From assembly GCA_014649155.1 (NCBI GenBank), contig BMSM01000036.1:1-63655 (forward strand): a stretch of DNA of 63,655 nt, given 5' to 3'. Below are positions 1 to 8,866 of the stretch, piece by piece. Below the pieces are notes generated by a model. It did no database searches, was not told the origin of the DNA, and was given only the letters and a program-made list of their open reading frames with translations. This DNA comes from Streptomyces griseoviridis (GTDB lineage Bacteria; Actinomycetota; Actinomycetes; Streptomycetales; Streptomycetaceae). The position numbers and the translations under genes were made by a program. The number at the start of each line of letters is the position of its first letter. Position 1 is the first letter of the stretch.

Positions 1-2
1 GG

Positions 3-83
3 AAGAAGGTCCGTGAGCTGGAGGAGGAACGCGAGATCCTGCGCAGAGCGGCGAAGTATTCCGCCGGCCAGACGCGCTGGTGA
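3..83 (+). pseudogene. IS3-family transposase OrfA, 3' end only
   Basis: The last 26 codons of an IS3-type OrfA run in from the left edge. The reading is rich in Lys, Arg and Glu (KKVRELEEEREILRRAAKYS), like the coiled-coil tail of these helix-turn-helix proteins. Its TGA overlaps the GTG start of OrfB in the -1 frame, the usual IS3 arrangement that allows a programmed frameshift to make OrfAB. The 5' part lies outside the window, so intactness cannot be judged. Confidence 0.7.
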
Positions 84-981
84 ACCGCTTCCAGTGCGTC
101 GCCGACCTCCAGCGCCGTCACGGCGTGAAGCGGCTGTGCAGCATCCTCGGCGTCAGCCGCTCGGGCTTCTTCTACTGGCGCCGGACAGCCGCCGACCGGG
201 TCGCCCGGCAGGCGGCCGACGCCCGCCTGGCGGCCCGGATACGGGCGGTGCACCAGGAATCGGACGGCACTTACGGAGCCCCGAGGATCACCGCCGAGTT
301 CCACGAGACGAGCGGTGAGGCGGTCAACCACAAGCGGGTCGCCAGGATCATGCGGGCGTCGGGGATCGAGGGGGTCCGGTTGCGTCGCCGGCACCGCACC
401 ACCGTCCCCGACCCGGCCGCGGCCAAGGCACCGGACCTGATCGGCCGCGACTTCACCGCGGACAAGCCGAACACGAAGTACGTCGGCGACATCACCTACC
501 TGCCCGTCGAGGGCGGGAAGTTCTGCTGCCTGGCGACCGTCATCGACCTCGCCTCGCGCCGTCTGGCCGGCTGGGCGATCGCCGGCCACATGCGCGCGGA
601 CCTGGTGACCGACGCCCTGGCCGCGGCAATCCGCACCCGCGGCAGCCTCGCCGGATCGATCACGCACACCGACCACGGAGCCCAGTACACGAGCAGGGCA
701 TTCGGCCAAGCCTGCGAGTCAGCAGGGGTTCGGCGCAACATGAGCGCGGTCGGGTCCAGCACGGACAACGCACTCGCCGAGTCCTTCAACGCGACCTTCG
801 AACGCGAGACCCTGCAAGGACGAAAAAGCTGTCCGACCGAGCGCGAGGCCCGACTCGATGCCTTCCGATGGCTCCACCGCTACAACACCCGACGCCGACA
901 TTCCCACCTCGGACAACGATACCCATCGCCTTCGAAAACGCCTTCCACCTCACACCAACTACGCTGGCCCAAGCCGCATAA
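80..981 (+). pseudogene. IS3-family transposase OrfB (DDE integrase core), frameshifted near its 3' end
   Basis: This is the catalytic half of an IS3-family transposase. An HTH_21-like segment at the N-terminus is followed by an rve/DDE integrase core with DITYLP, HTDHGAQYTS and a Glu within NALAESFNATFERE. The family C-terminus (IAFENAFHLTPTTLAQAA, then TAA at 979-981) is present but in another frame. Comparison with the related remnant at 29360-29521 suggests one base was lost near 922-925. Without that repair the frame reads on with unrelated residues to 1171. The start is the GTG at 80, coupled to the OrfA stop. The copy is probably inactive or needs a second frameshift. Confidence 0.75.
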
Positions 982-1034
982 CCCGTGTTCAGGACTCAGG
1001 GTCAAGGCCCAACCACCGCAACCACACGGCCCAG

Positions 1035-1181
1035 ACCCGGGCCCTGCACGCCTACCTCCGCTGGCGCAACACGAACGTCCGCCACCCCGACGTCCTCGCC
1101 GCCCAGCGCCGCGAACGCGCAGCTATCTGCAGCGAGAAAGGCATTCAATGGGGCAGGCGCCCCATCGATGAAGCAGCGTGA
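1035..1181 (+). pseudogene. IS630-family transposase, C-terminal remnant
   Basis: A 48-codon stretch reads LHAYLRWRNTN, RHPDVLAAQRRER and WGRRPIDEAA before TGA. This is the recognisable C-terminus of IS630-type transposases common in Streptomyces. Nothing upstream continues the frame: the IS3 right end lies immediately to its left. I infer that the IS3 insertion or a deletion removed the rest. Confidence 0.55.
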
Positions 1182-1190
1182 GGTCAGGTC

Positions 1191-1595
1191 TCAGGTCTGA
1201 GGTTCGCTCCGCAGGTCAACGAAGCCGGTTTCGATGTTACCGCGGAAGGTGAAAGCTTCTTCGCCGATACCGAGGGCATCGAGCAGGAGGTCGAGAGCCG
1301 CGTTGACGTCAGCCTGGGCGCGGCTAACCCAGACGAAGACATCGGGGCAAGGGCTGCCCTCCAGTCGGCTGCACGGCTGAAGGGTCAGCTCGATTTGCGC
1401 TCCGGGGCTGTAGTCCAGGCAGTTATTGGCCTTGCCCGCGCTGCGGTAGCGATTGTCGTACTTGCGTGACTCCAAGGACCACCACAAGAAGTAGTAATCC
1501 TTGTGGTCACACCTGTCATCCATGCTGAGATAGTCGGCATCCGCATTGGCGCGCATGCACTTGTTGGCATCCTCGTTGTGGAGGAACCAACGCAT
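1191..1595 (-). CDS. hypothetical protein, 134 aa
   Basis: I do not recognise this protein. It is rich in Cys, Asp, Tyr and Asn (MRWFLHNEDANKC, CDHKDYYFLWW), with no signal peptide or membrane segment, and its codon use looks less GC-skewed than its neighbours. It sits between transposon debris and the esterase gene, so it may be imported DNA or a gene fragment. The start is the only ATG in the frame and has no strong ribosome-binding site. Confidence 0.4.
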   Translation of the reverse strand: MRWFLHNEDANKCMRANADADYLSMDDRCDHKDYYFLWWSLESRKYDNRYRSAGKANNCLDYSPGAQIELTLQPCSRLEGSPCPDVFVWVSRAQADVNAALDLLLDALGIGEEAFTFRGNIETGFVDLRSEPQT

Positions 1596-1644
1596 ACGTC
1601 ACTCGGGCGGCGTCCACCAACCCCTGTGTACGTAGGCGACCGGC

Positions 1645-3072
1645 TCAGCGCCTTTTCTGCTCGAAAAGCCAGTCCCGGATGCCCTCGATGGTGTAGGCGG
1701 CCCGCCAGGTGCAGACGTGGTTGTCGACGGAGTTCTCCTCCAGCCCCGACCACACCACCGTGCCCTTCTTGAGTGCCACGAAGTTGACCGGGGTGTTCTT
1801 GGCCCGCATCCGCGCGGTGTACGGGGCGAACTGCTCGGGGGTGAGCTGGCCGTCCCAGACGGCGCGGCTGATCTTCGCTCCCGCCGCTTCCAGGGTGTCC
1901 ATGATGCCGGTCATGCCGGGGTACGCCTGCTCGTCGCCCTGCGACACGACCGCCCAGATCTTCTGCTTGGCCAGCGGCTTGACCTGGGTGAGGTCGTCCC
2001 ACTGGCCGGCCACCAGGAAGGAGGCGGCGAAAAGGTCCGGGTAGGTGAAGTCGAGGGCGATCGAGGTGATCGTGCCGCCGGACTGGCCGGTGGTGTAGAG
2101 CCTTTTCCGGTCGATGCTGTACTGGTCGGCGAGTGAGTCGATCAGGCCTTTGATGGTCTTCAGAGCGGGGGCATTTCCGTCGCTGCCCTCATCGTCCTCG
2201 CCGGTGAACTGGGGCGCGAGGACGAAGCACTCGTGCTTGGCCTGTTCCGAGGGACTGGCCCAGACGACCGCTCCGAGCCCCTGGGTCAGTGTGATGAGCG
2301 GGTTGCTGCTGGCGGTTCCGCCGTCGTGCATGAACAGCACCATCGGATACGACTTCGCCTTGTCGTAGTTCTCCGGTACGAACAGGTTGTACTGCAGGGA
2401 CCGTCCGGTGCCGGCGTCGGTGTACTTCAGCTGCTGGAAGTCGTCGACGATCAGGTTGTCGACCTTGCTCGTCGCGACGGCAGTACTGACGGCGGCGTAA
2501 GTGTCGCCGTCGACGGTGGTCACCGAGCCGACCTGGGTCACCTCGGCCGAGGCCGTCTTCAGTGTGGGCTCCTGCATGCCCCCGCCGCCTCCCGGTCCGC
2601 CACCGGACGGAGAGCCCGACGGGGACCCGGACGGAATCGGCGACGACGACGTGGCGGCCGAGGGCTGCTGTGAAGACGATGACGAACCCGAGAACGAGTC
2701 CTCGTACAGGCGGGCCGCGTGGTCCAGCGGCGAGAGTTCAATGACGACATACTGGCCGTTGACGCCGTGCGCCGCCTTCGCCGGCTCGGTGTTGGCGTAG
2801 ACGTTCGTCACTGTTCTGTCGGTGACCTCGAACGCGGACGGCGACAGCTTGGCCGCATCGATCTCCTTGTCGTACTTCAGTGCCACGGCGGTGAGCTTCT
2901 GTCCGTCACCGAAGACCTCGGTGATGGCGGTGCCTTCGGTGATGTGGCCGGCGCTGGCGGCCAGTTGCGCGGCGGCTGCCGTTTCGGTCTGCTGGGTTCC
3001 GGACGAGCATCCGGCGACGACGGGGGTGACGGTCGCGGCCATCATTCCGGTAAGGAGGCTGCGGCGTTTCAT
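1645..3072 (-). CDS. secreted lipoprotein alpha/beta hydrolase (predicted peptidase/esterase type)
   Basis: A 475-aa hydrolase with a lipoprotein signal: MKRRSLLTG, a hydrophobic stretch and VVAGCSS as lipobox, so it is probably anchored to the outer face of the membrane. The N-terminal ~200 residues form a beta-rich domain containing a Ser/Pro/Gly-rich low-complexity insert. The catalytic domain resembles the prolyl-oligopeptidase/PHB-depolymerase branch, with an HDGG oxyanion segment, nucleophile Ser331 in GQSGG and a late His in VDNHVCTW. The start at 3072 was chosen because AAGGAAGAAG precedes it and the signal peptide begins there; longer in-frame starts lack both. It is divergent from the tannase at 3383, with TGTCAACA-type sites between them, so the pair is probably co-regulated. 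Exact substrate unknown. Confidence 0.8.
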   Translation of the reverse strand: MKRRSLLTGMMAATVTPVVAGCSSGTQQTETAAAAQLAASAGHITEGTAITEVFGDGQKLTAVALKYDKEIDAAKLSPSAFEVTDRTVTNVYANTEPAKAAHGVNGQYVVIELSPLDHAARLYEDSFSGSSSSSQQPSAATSSSPIPSGSPSGSPSGGGPGGGGGMQEPTLKTASAEVTQVGSVTTVDGDTYAAVSTAVATSKVDNLIVDDFQQLKYTDAGTGRSLQYNLFVPENYDKAKSYPMVLFMHDGGTASSNPLITLTQGLGAVVWASPSEQAKHECFVLAPQFTGEDDEGSDGNAPALKTIKGLIDSLADQYSIDRKRLYTTGQSGGTITSIALDFTYPDLFAASFLVAGQWDDLTQVKPLAKQKIWAVVSQGDEQAYPGMTGIMDTLEAAGAKISRAVWDGQLTPEQFAPYTARMRAKNTPVNFVALKKGTVVWSGLEENSVDNHVCTWRAAYTIEGIRDWLFEQKRR

Positions 3073-3183
3073 GTCATCTTCTTCCTTGGCGGGCCGCCTC
3101 CACTCAGAGTGCGGCCAGGTACCGTCCGGTTCGACCTCGACGCGCACGTTGGTCGATGGGTTAGCCCGTCCTTGGTCGGCGTT

Positions 3184-3195
3184 ATTGTCAACAAT
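3184..3195. promoter_or_regulatory. putative GntR/FCD-type operator, site 1
   Basis: ATTGT-CA-ACAAT is a perfect 5+5 inverted repeat, very AT-rich for this DNA. It lies in the divergent promoter region between the lipoprotein hydrolase and tannase 1. The same core occurs at 3289-3300, 10720-10729 and 10838-10849. Confidence 0.55.
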
Positions 3196-3288
3196 TTCGC
3201 CCGCTTCTTTAGCGATCATGAATATCAGCTGTGAGTTCGCCGTGAAAGTGTGTGCCTCCGCCGTGAGTCGGTGTCAAGTGTTGGCTAA

Positions 3289-3300
3289 ATCGTCAACATT
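3289..3300. promoter_or_regulatory. putative GntR/FCD-type operator, site 2
   Basis: ATCGT-CA-ACATT resembles site 1 with two arm mismatches. It lies 83 bases upstream of the chosen tannase start. Confidence 0.4.
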
Positions 3301-3382
3301 CTTCTAGCGTCGCCAACGCGGCTCAGGGAGCCCGTGAACAGGCGTGAGCACACACGCGGGACAAACCGGAGAGGACCTCACG

Positions 3383-5014
3383 GTGAAGCACAAGGCAGTC
3401 AGGCGCAGGTCGGTCGTTATGGGCATCGGAGCCACCGCGGGTATCGCGGCGATCGGCGGTATCGCGGTCGGAGCGCAGGCGGCAGGCACGAGTTCCGCCT
3501 CGTCCTCGTCGGATGGCCTGCTCTTCGATCCGGACGGCTACACCGAGATCACGACCACGCTGACGGACACCGACGGCACCGACCATGAGGTGACCTACCA
3601 CTTCTGGAAGGCGATCACCTACGTCTCCAAGCCGGTGGACGCCACCTACCAGAGCCTGATCGTCAGTGTTCCCGTCACCATCGACGGCAAGGCCGTGGAC
3701 GCGTCCGACGCGCCCATCGTGCTGTCCAACGTCATCGCCGGTTACGTCGAGTCCTCCGTGGCGGAGGCCACCGGTATCGGTGGTGCCGCCATGGGGGGTA
3801 CACCGCCCACCGGGGGCGGCGGTCCCTCCTCCGCGCCCCCCTCCGCCTCCGCTTCCCCCACCCCGTCCGCCTCCGCCGGAGCACCTGCCGGCGGTGGCGG
3901 TGCGGCGGCCATGCCGCAGATGGCACTGCTCGCCGGCTACGTCGTCGTGGAACCCGGCGCCCGGGGCCGCACCCTGACCGACTCCAGCGGCGAGTACTAC
4001 GGCACCGCTCCCGCCGCGATCGTCGACCTGAAGGCGGCCGTGCGGTACATCCGCCACAACCGGGGCCGCATCCCCGGTGACGTCGACCGGATTGTCTCCG
4101 TGGGCGTGAGCGCGGGCGGCGCCCTGTCCGCGCTGCTCGGTGCCTCCGGTGACAGCCCGCTCTACGACGAGTACCTGAAGGAGATCGGCGCCGCCCACGC
4201 CTCCGACGCGATCTTCGCAACCGGCGCCTGGTGCCCGATCACCGACCTGGAGCACGCCGACGGCGCCTACGAGTGGAACTGGGGCACCAACACCACCCAG
4301 TCCACCGGCAAGACCGTCGACCAGACGGTGTCCAAGGACCTGCGCACACAGTTCGCCGAGTACCAGGCGGCACTGAAGCTCCGGGGCCTGAACCACTTCG
4401 GCACGCTCACCGCCCGCAACTACGACGAGTACCTGCTCAAGCAGTACCTCCAGCCGTCGGCGACCACGTACCTGGCCGGCCTGTCGGACACGGAGCGCGA
4501 GACCTACCTGGCCGCCAACACCTTCATCACCTGGAAGAACAGCAAGGCGTCCTTCACCTGGGAGGACTTCCTCACGCACGTCGGCACGCGCAAGAAGACC
4601 GCTCCGGCCTTCGACGCCTTCGACCTGTCGGCCGGCGAGAACAACGAGTTCGGCACCGGCACCACCAAGGCCCGCCACTTCACGGCGTACGGCCTCAAGA
4701 ACGACATCACCGGTGTCACCGGCACCCGCGTCGACAGCGACATTCCCGAGAAGCTGCGGCTGATGAACCCGATGTACCACCTGCTGGAGAAGACCAACCC
4801 CAAGCGCACCCGGCACTGGTGGATCCGGCTCGGCACCAGCGACACCGACACCTCGCACGTCATCTCCGCCAACCTCGCCGCCGCCGCGAACAGCCTCGGC
4901 GACCAGGTCGACCACCGCTACTACTGGGACCAGGGCCACGGCGCCAACATCGATCTGCCCGACTTCGTGGCCTGGGTCGCCGGCATCACCGGTCACAAGA
5001 GCGCGCTCAAGTAG
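3383..5014 (+). CDS. secreted subtype B tannase (tannin acyl hydrolase)
   Basis: 543 aa with a twin-arginine-like signal (RRRSVVMG, hydrophobic core, AQAAG). Tannases hydrolyse galloyl esters of gallotannins and simple gallates. The family signature matches the Lactobacillus-type (subtype B) enzymes: LSNVIAGY, GYVVVEPGARGRT, APAAIVDLKAAVRYI, nucleophile Ser243 in GVSAGGALSALLGASGDSP, CPITDLEHAD, an Asp in GTSDTDTS (about 487-489) and His519 in DQGHGAN. A Gly/Pro/Ser-rich insert of about 40 residues sits near residues 135-175 and is absent from the paralogue at 11005. The GTG at 3383 was chosen because GGAGAGGA precedes it and the signal starts there. It converges with the carboxylesterase gene ending at 5103. 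Confidence 0.85.
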   Translation: MKHKAVRRRSVVMGIGATAGIAAIGGIAVGAQAAGTSSASSSSDGLLFDPDGYTEITTTLTDTDGTDHEVTYHFWKAITYVSKPVDATYQSLIVSVPVTIDGKAVDASDAPIVLSNVIAGYVESSVAEATGIGGAAMGGTPPTGGGGPSSAPPSASASPTPSASAGAPAGGGGAAAMPQMALLAGYVVVEPGARGRTLTDSSGEYYGTAPAAIVDLKAAVRYIRHNRGRIPGDVDRIVSVGVSAGGALSALLGASGDSPLYDEYLKEIGAAHASDAIFATGAWCPITDLEHADGAYEWNWGTNTTQSTGKTVDQTVSKDLRTQFAEYQAALKLRGLNHFGTLTARNYDEYLLKQYLQPSATTYLAGLSDTERETYLAANTFITWKNSKASFTWEDFLTHVGTRKKTAPAFDAFDLSAGENNEFGTGTTKARHFTAYGLKNDITGVTGTRVDSDIPEKLRLMNPMYHLLEKTNPKRTRHWWIRLGTSDTDTSHVISANLAAAANSLGDQVDHRYYWDQGHGANIDLPDFVAWVAGITGHKSALK

Positions 5015-5042
5015 GGCGTCGAGCACCCACCGTGGCCACCCG

Positions 5043-5084
5043 CGCCCGGCCAGCCCGTCCCCAGGGAGGCGGACCGGCCGGGCG
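5043..5084. terminator. putative bidirectional terminator hairpin
   Basis: CGCCCGGCC at 5043-5051 is perfectly complementary to GGCCGGGCG at 5076-5084, with a 24-base loop. It sits between the convergent stops at 5014 and 5103. There is no T-tract, which is common in Streptomyces. Confidence 0.45.
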
Positions 5085-5102
5085 GTCAGCGCGCGGGCTG
5101 CC

Positions 5103-6734
5103 TCACATGGCGGGGCTGATGTCGTTCCACAGCGCGCAGTTGTGCTCGGCGTCGATCTGCGCATAGGTCACCCGGTGGGCGGAGGGCGCCTGGAACTGGA
5201 GCAGGTCGCCCTGCGGGGCGTACCGGGGCCAGGCGGGTGCGAGCCGCACGTTCGGGCGCCCGTCTTCGCTGAAGCTGCCCCAGTAACTGATCATCTGGTC
5301 GGAGAGCCGCACCTGATCGGCGCTGAACGGCAGGGCGGTGCCGAGGTAGTCCCACAGGTAGCCGAGCTCGTTGACATGGGTGGCGCCGAAGGGGTAGTCG
5401 GTGCCGAGCCGCCAGATCGAGGTGAAGGCAGGGCCGTCCTTCTCGGCGAACTCGTAGGCATACGTCCGGGTGTCGGCCGCCAGCCGGTCGCGCAGGGTCT
5501 GGTCGCGGCAGGCCCGCTGATCGCTCTGGATCGTGCCCCAGGCCACCGTCGGCGACCAGTACTCGTCCACCGGGTATGCGGCCTCGACCCGGTCCGCGCC
5601 CTCCGGGTACGTCTGCTCGATCAGGTCGCCGACCTGGGCGGCGGTGAGCGGGTTGCCCCGGTAGTCGTACTGGCCGAAGACGCTCTGCTGGGACTCGTCG
5701 GAGTTGCCGCCGACCACGACCGGCAGATTGGTCAGCTTCCCCGTCTTGAGCAGGGCCAGCGGGTCCGCGGGCAGCACGGACGTGCCGTAGACCGAGGAGT
5801 TCTGGGAGACCTTCTGCTGGGCGGCGAGGATGTCCGCGGGGCTCTTGGCGCGCAGGCAGGCGAGCTGGCCGGTGCCGGTGGGGCAGTGCAGCTCGGCGGC
5901 GAACCGGTCACCGCTGTCGGCGGCCTCGGTTCGGGTGCGGGCTGGGGCGTTGCAGCCGCCGCTCTGCAGGATCACCCGGTCGAAGAGTCCCTTGGCACCC
6001 GGTGCGGCGAGCTGGGTGCAGGTGTTGCGGGCGCCCGCGGACTGGCCGGCGAGGGTGACGTTGTGGGGGTCGCCGCCGAAGGCGCGGATGTTCTGCTGCA
6101 CCCAGCGCAGCGCGGCCTGCTGGTCGAGGAGGCCGTAGTTGCCGGCCGCGCCGTCCTTGTTGTCCTGGTTCAACTGGTCGGTGTAGAGCCAGCCCATGGC
6201 GCCGAGGCGGTAGTTGAGGGTGACGAAGACGGCGTCCTGGCGGGTGATGAACTTGGCGGGGTCGGTGTCCCGGCCGGCGCCGCCGGTGTTGCCGCCGCCG
6301 TGGTTCCACACGAAGACCGGCAGGTTCTTCTTCGTGCTGTTCGACGGCCGGTAGACGTTGAGGTACAGGCAGTCCTCGGTCAGCGTGGGCTTGTCGTATC
6401 CGGGGTCCCAGCCGGTGCCCTGGACGCAGGAACCGCCGAACTCGGTGGCGTCTCGCACGCCGTTCCACTTCGCGGCCGGCTGCGGGGCCTTCCAGCGCAG
6501 GGTGCCGACCGGTGGCTTGGCGTAGGGGATGCCCTTGAACGAGGTGACCATAGACGCGGCCTCGCCACGTAGCTTGCCCTGCGCCGTGCTGACGACGGGA
6601 TTGCGGCCCGGGTAGGACGCCGCCTCGTCGCCGGCGGACTCGGCGCCCGCCTGGGCCATCGCGGTGAGTGTCGTGGCCGCGGCGACCGCGGCCGACACTC
6701 CCGCCACCAGAAACGTTCTCAGTTTGGTTCGCAT
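5103..6734 (-). CDS. secreted type-B carboxylesterase
   Basis: 543 aa with a Sec-type signal peptide (MRTKLRTFLVAGVSAAVAAA). It belongs to the carboxylesterase/acetylcholinesterase family. Visible signatures are SFKGIPYAKPPVG, EDCLYLNVYRP, the oxyanion WNHGGGN, FGGDPHNVTLAGQSAGA with nucleophile Ser232, GNSDESQQ around the acid residue, and THVNELGY around the catalytic His. AAGGAGG lies about 10 bases upstream of the ATG. It is followed on the same strand by the 8576-6855 gene upstream, so the two may form an operon of secreted esterases acting with the tannases on acylated plant material. Substrate is inferred only. Confidence 0.85.
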   Translation of the reverse strand: MRTKLRTFLVAGVSAAVAAATTLTAMAQAGAESAGDEAASYPGRNPVVSTAQGKLRGEAASMVTSFKGIPYAKPPVGTLRWKAPQPAAKWNGVRDATEFGGSCVQGTGWDPGYDKPTLTEDCLYLNVYRPSNSTKKNLPVFVWNHGGGNTGGAGRDTDPAKFITRQDAVFVTLNYRLGAMGWLYTDQLNQDNKDGAAGNYGLLDQQAALRWVQQNIRAFGGDPHNVTLAGQSAGARNTCTQLAAPGAKGLFDRVILQSGGCNAPARTRTEAADSGDRFAAELHCPTGTGQLACLRAKSPADILAAQQKVSQNSSVYGTSVLPADPLALLKTGKLTNLPVVVGGNSDESQQSVFGQYDYRGNPLTAAQVGDLIEQTYPEGADRVEAAYPVDEYWSPTVAWGTIQSDQRACRDQTLRDRLAADTRTYAYEFAEKDGPAFTSIWRLGTDYPFGATHVNELGYLWDYLGTALPFSADQVRLSDQMISYWGSFSEDGRPNVRLAPAWPRYAPQGDLLQFQAPSAHRVTYAQIDAEHNCALWNDISPAM

Positions 6735-6854
6735 GCGCTGCCTGCCTCCTTCTCGCCGGGGCGGGACCGGGCACGGACTGCCGCGGCCTGACCGCCCCGG
6801 GCGGCTTTGGTGGTATGCGGTGGTACGTGGTGGTAGGGGAGGGCCGGGTAGTGG

Positions 6855-8576
6855 TCAGTACTCTTTCGTCTGTGACTCCAGGTAGTCACGCAGGAAGGCG
6901 TACTTGACCTCGCTGCCGGCGGCCGGGACGGGCCCGAAGCGGTCGCCGAGTTCCATGGTCTGCGGCTTGCCGGGGCGCAGGGCCGGCCAGGTGAGCGGGG
7001 CACCGCGGCCGTGTCCGTTGGGGTTGCCCGTGGCGGCGAAGTCGGCCAGATAGGTGGTGGTGAGGTCCGCGAGCCTGTGGTCCTTCGCCGTCCAGGGGCG
7101 GCCCGCGCCCTTGAGGTTGCCGAAGAGGTAGTACATCTCGGCGCCGTGGTACGCGCCGAGCGTGGCCGCGTCTCCGCGGGTCATGATCGGGTTGCCGGTG
7201 TCGGCTCCCGGCGGCACGTGGGACCACCAGTAGTTCCAGACCGGGCTGCGGTTGCCGGCCGTCTCCTTGAACAGCGTGCCCCACAGGAAGGTGGAGACCC
7301 GTTCCTCGTCCCGCGCGTAGTCGTTGTAGGACGTCACGGCCTCGGCGTCGGTGGCCGCCGGGTAGAGCGCGAGGAACTCCTCGGCCCCGTCACCGAAGGT
7401 CGTCGTGGCGAATTCCCGGTACTGCGCCACTGTCATGGACAGCGAGGGCGAAGCGCCGTTCTCGTCCTTGTTGTTGCCGGTGAGGACCGGTACGTCGATC
7501 TCGGCGCCCGATGTCATCGCGGCCCCGTACGTGCTGGGCAGCACATACCCGTCAAGGGTGTTGCCGCCGGTGGCGGGGGCACCGGCCGCGTTGGACCCGG
7601 CCACGATCTCGTCCGCGCTCAGGGCCCGCAGCCCGGCCAGCGAACCGGCGCCCGTGAACTCCTGGAAGGCCAGGCCGTTGGCCTCCGCGACATCCAGGGT
7701 TTTGTAGCCACCCGCCACCCGCCCCAGGGCCGGGTCCTTCGGGTACTGCACGCCGGCGCAGAGCACGGCCCGCTGGTACAGGCCCCGCGCGAGGCAGGAG
7801 GCCATCAGGATGTTGACCAGCGAGGAACCGTGGGACCAGCCGGCCAGCGTCACCCGGTCAGGGTCCCCGCCGAAGGCGCCGATGTTCCGCCGGATCCATT
7901 CCAGCGCTGCCACGGTGTCCATGGCGCCCCAGTTGCCGGACGCGCCATGCCCGGACTCCGCGCTCAGCTCGGGATGGGCCAGGTTGCCGAAGGCGCCGAC
8001 CCGGTGGTTGAAGGTGACGAAGACCAGCCCCTTGCTCGCCAGGTACGACCCGTCGTACACCGGCTGCTGGGTCCACATCGCCGTCCTGGCACCGCCGTAG
8101 ACCCAGACGACCACCGGACGGCGTTCGCGCGAGGAGGAGGCACCGGTCCAGATGTTGAGGTTCAGGCAGTCCTCACTGAACTCCGGCAGCTCGGCCCAGG
8201 CGGGCGTGTCCGTCGTGGGCTGCGGACAGGCGGGCCCCCACGTGTCCGCCCTGCGGACGCCCTTCCAGGACGGTGCGGGCTGCGGCGGGCGCCACCGGTT
8301 CTTGCCCGCGGTGGAGGCCGCGAAGGGGATGCCCTTGTAGACGGTGACACCGGGCAGGGCGGCCCGGACACCCGTTACCAGGCCGGACCGGGTGCGCACG
8401 GGCGTCTCGGGGCGGCTGCGTGCGGGGGTGGAGGCCGTGGCGGAGGCCGCGAACGCGGGCTGTACGCCTCCGAGCAGCGCCGCGCCGACGGTGGTGGCGG
8501 CCGCGCGGCCGAGAAAGCCGCGCCGATCGGACGCCGCTGCGGGGAGTATGGGGAGGAAGGGTTCGTCCGAGGTCAC
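6855..8576 (-). CDS. secreted type-B carboxylesterase with unusual GWSHG nucleophile elbow
   Basis: 573 aa with a twin-arginine signal (SDRRGFLGRAAATTVGAALL). The family marks are present: YKGIPFA, EDCLNLNIW, VVWVYGG, FNHRVGAFG and FGGDPDRVTLAG. The nucleophile elbow is GWSHGS (Ser248) instead of the usual GESAGG, and the helical region after it is divergent. The catalytic His is probably in YHGAEMYYLFG. The GTG start at 8576 has GGAGG four bases before it, and the signal begins there. The downstream neighbour on the same strand is the other carboxylesterase, 120 bases away. Confidence 0.8.
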   Translation of the reverse strand: MTSDEPFLPILPAAASDRRGFLGRAAATTVGAALLGGVQPAFAASATASTPARSRPETPVRTRSGLVTGVRAALPGVTVYKGIPFAASTAGKNRWRPPQPAPSWKGVRRADTWGPACPQPTTDTPAWAELPEFSEDCLNLNIWTGASSSRERRPVVVWVYGGARTAMWTQQPVYDGSYLASKGLVFVTFNHRVGAFGNLAHPELSAESGHGASGNWGAMDTVAALEWIRRNIGAFGGDPDRVTLAGWSHGSSLVNILMASCLARGLYQRAVLCAGVQYPKDPALGRVAGGYKTLDVAEANGLAFQEFTGAGSLAGLRALSADEIVAGSNAAGAPATGGNTLDGYVLPSTYGAAMTSGAEIDVPVLTGNNKDENGASPSLSMTVAQYREFATTTFGDGAEEFLALYPAATDAEAVTSYNDYARDEERVSTFLWGTLFKETAGNRSPVWNYWWSHVPPGADTGNPIMTRGDAATLGAYHGAEMYYLFGNLKGAGRPWTAKDHRLADLTTTYLADFAATGNPNGHGRGAPLTWPALRPGKPQTMELGDRFGPVPAAGSEVKYAFLRDYLESQTKEY

Positions 8577-8866
8577 AGGGGCCTCCAGCGGTGGTGGATC
8601 GGATGTGCCGCGTCGGTCGTCTCGTCCGGCTCCGGATCGGGTCGGTTCATGCTGTTGGGCCGTGCCACAGCCATCAAGACATCGGACCGGAACTACGGTT
8701 GCCTCCCGCGAAATCACAGTGTGCGGAGGCGGGGGGTATGAGAAGTCGGTCGTCAGGCTCGGTGCTTCCGGCAGGCAGATGCCGAGAGCATGACCTGGGG
8801 CACGGGGTGGTACGGGCGGGCGGTGGCGGCGGGCGGGTCCGGGGGCGACTGGCCCGCCGCGCGGAC

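Noticed and set aside
3323..5164. A minus-strand open frame of 613 codons opposite tannase 1
   Set aside because: The plus strand carries the complete subtype B tannase signature; the minus reading is Gly/Val repeats.
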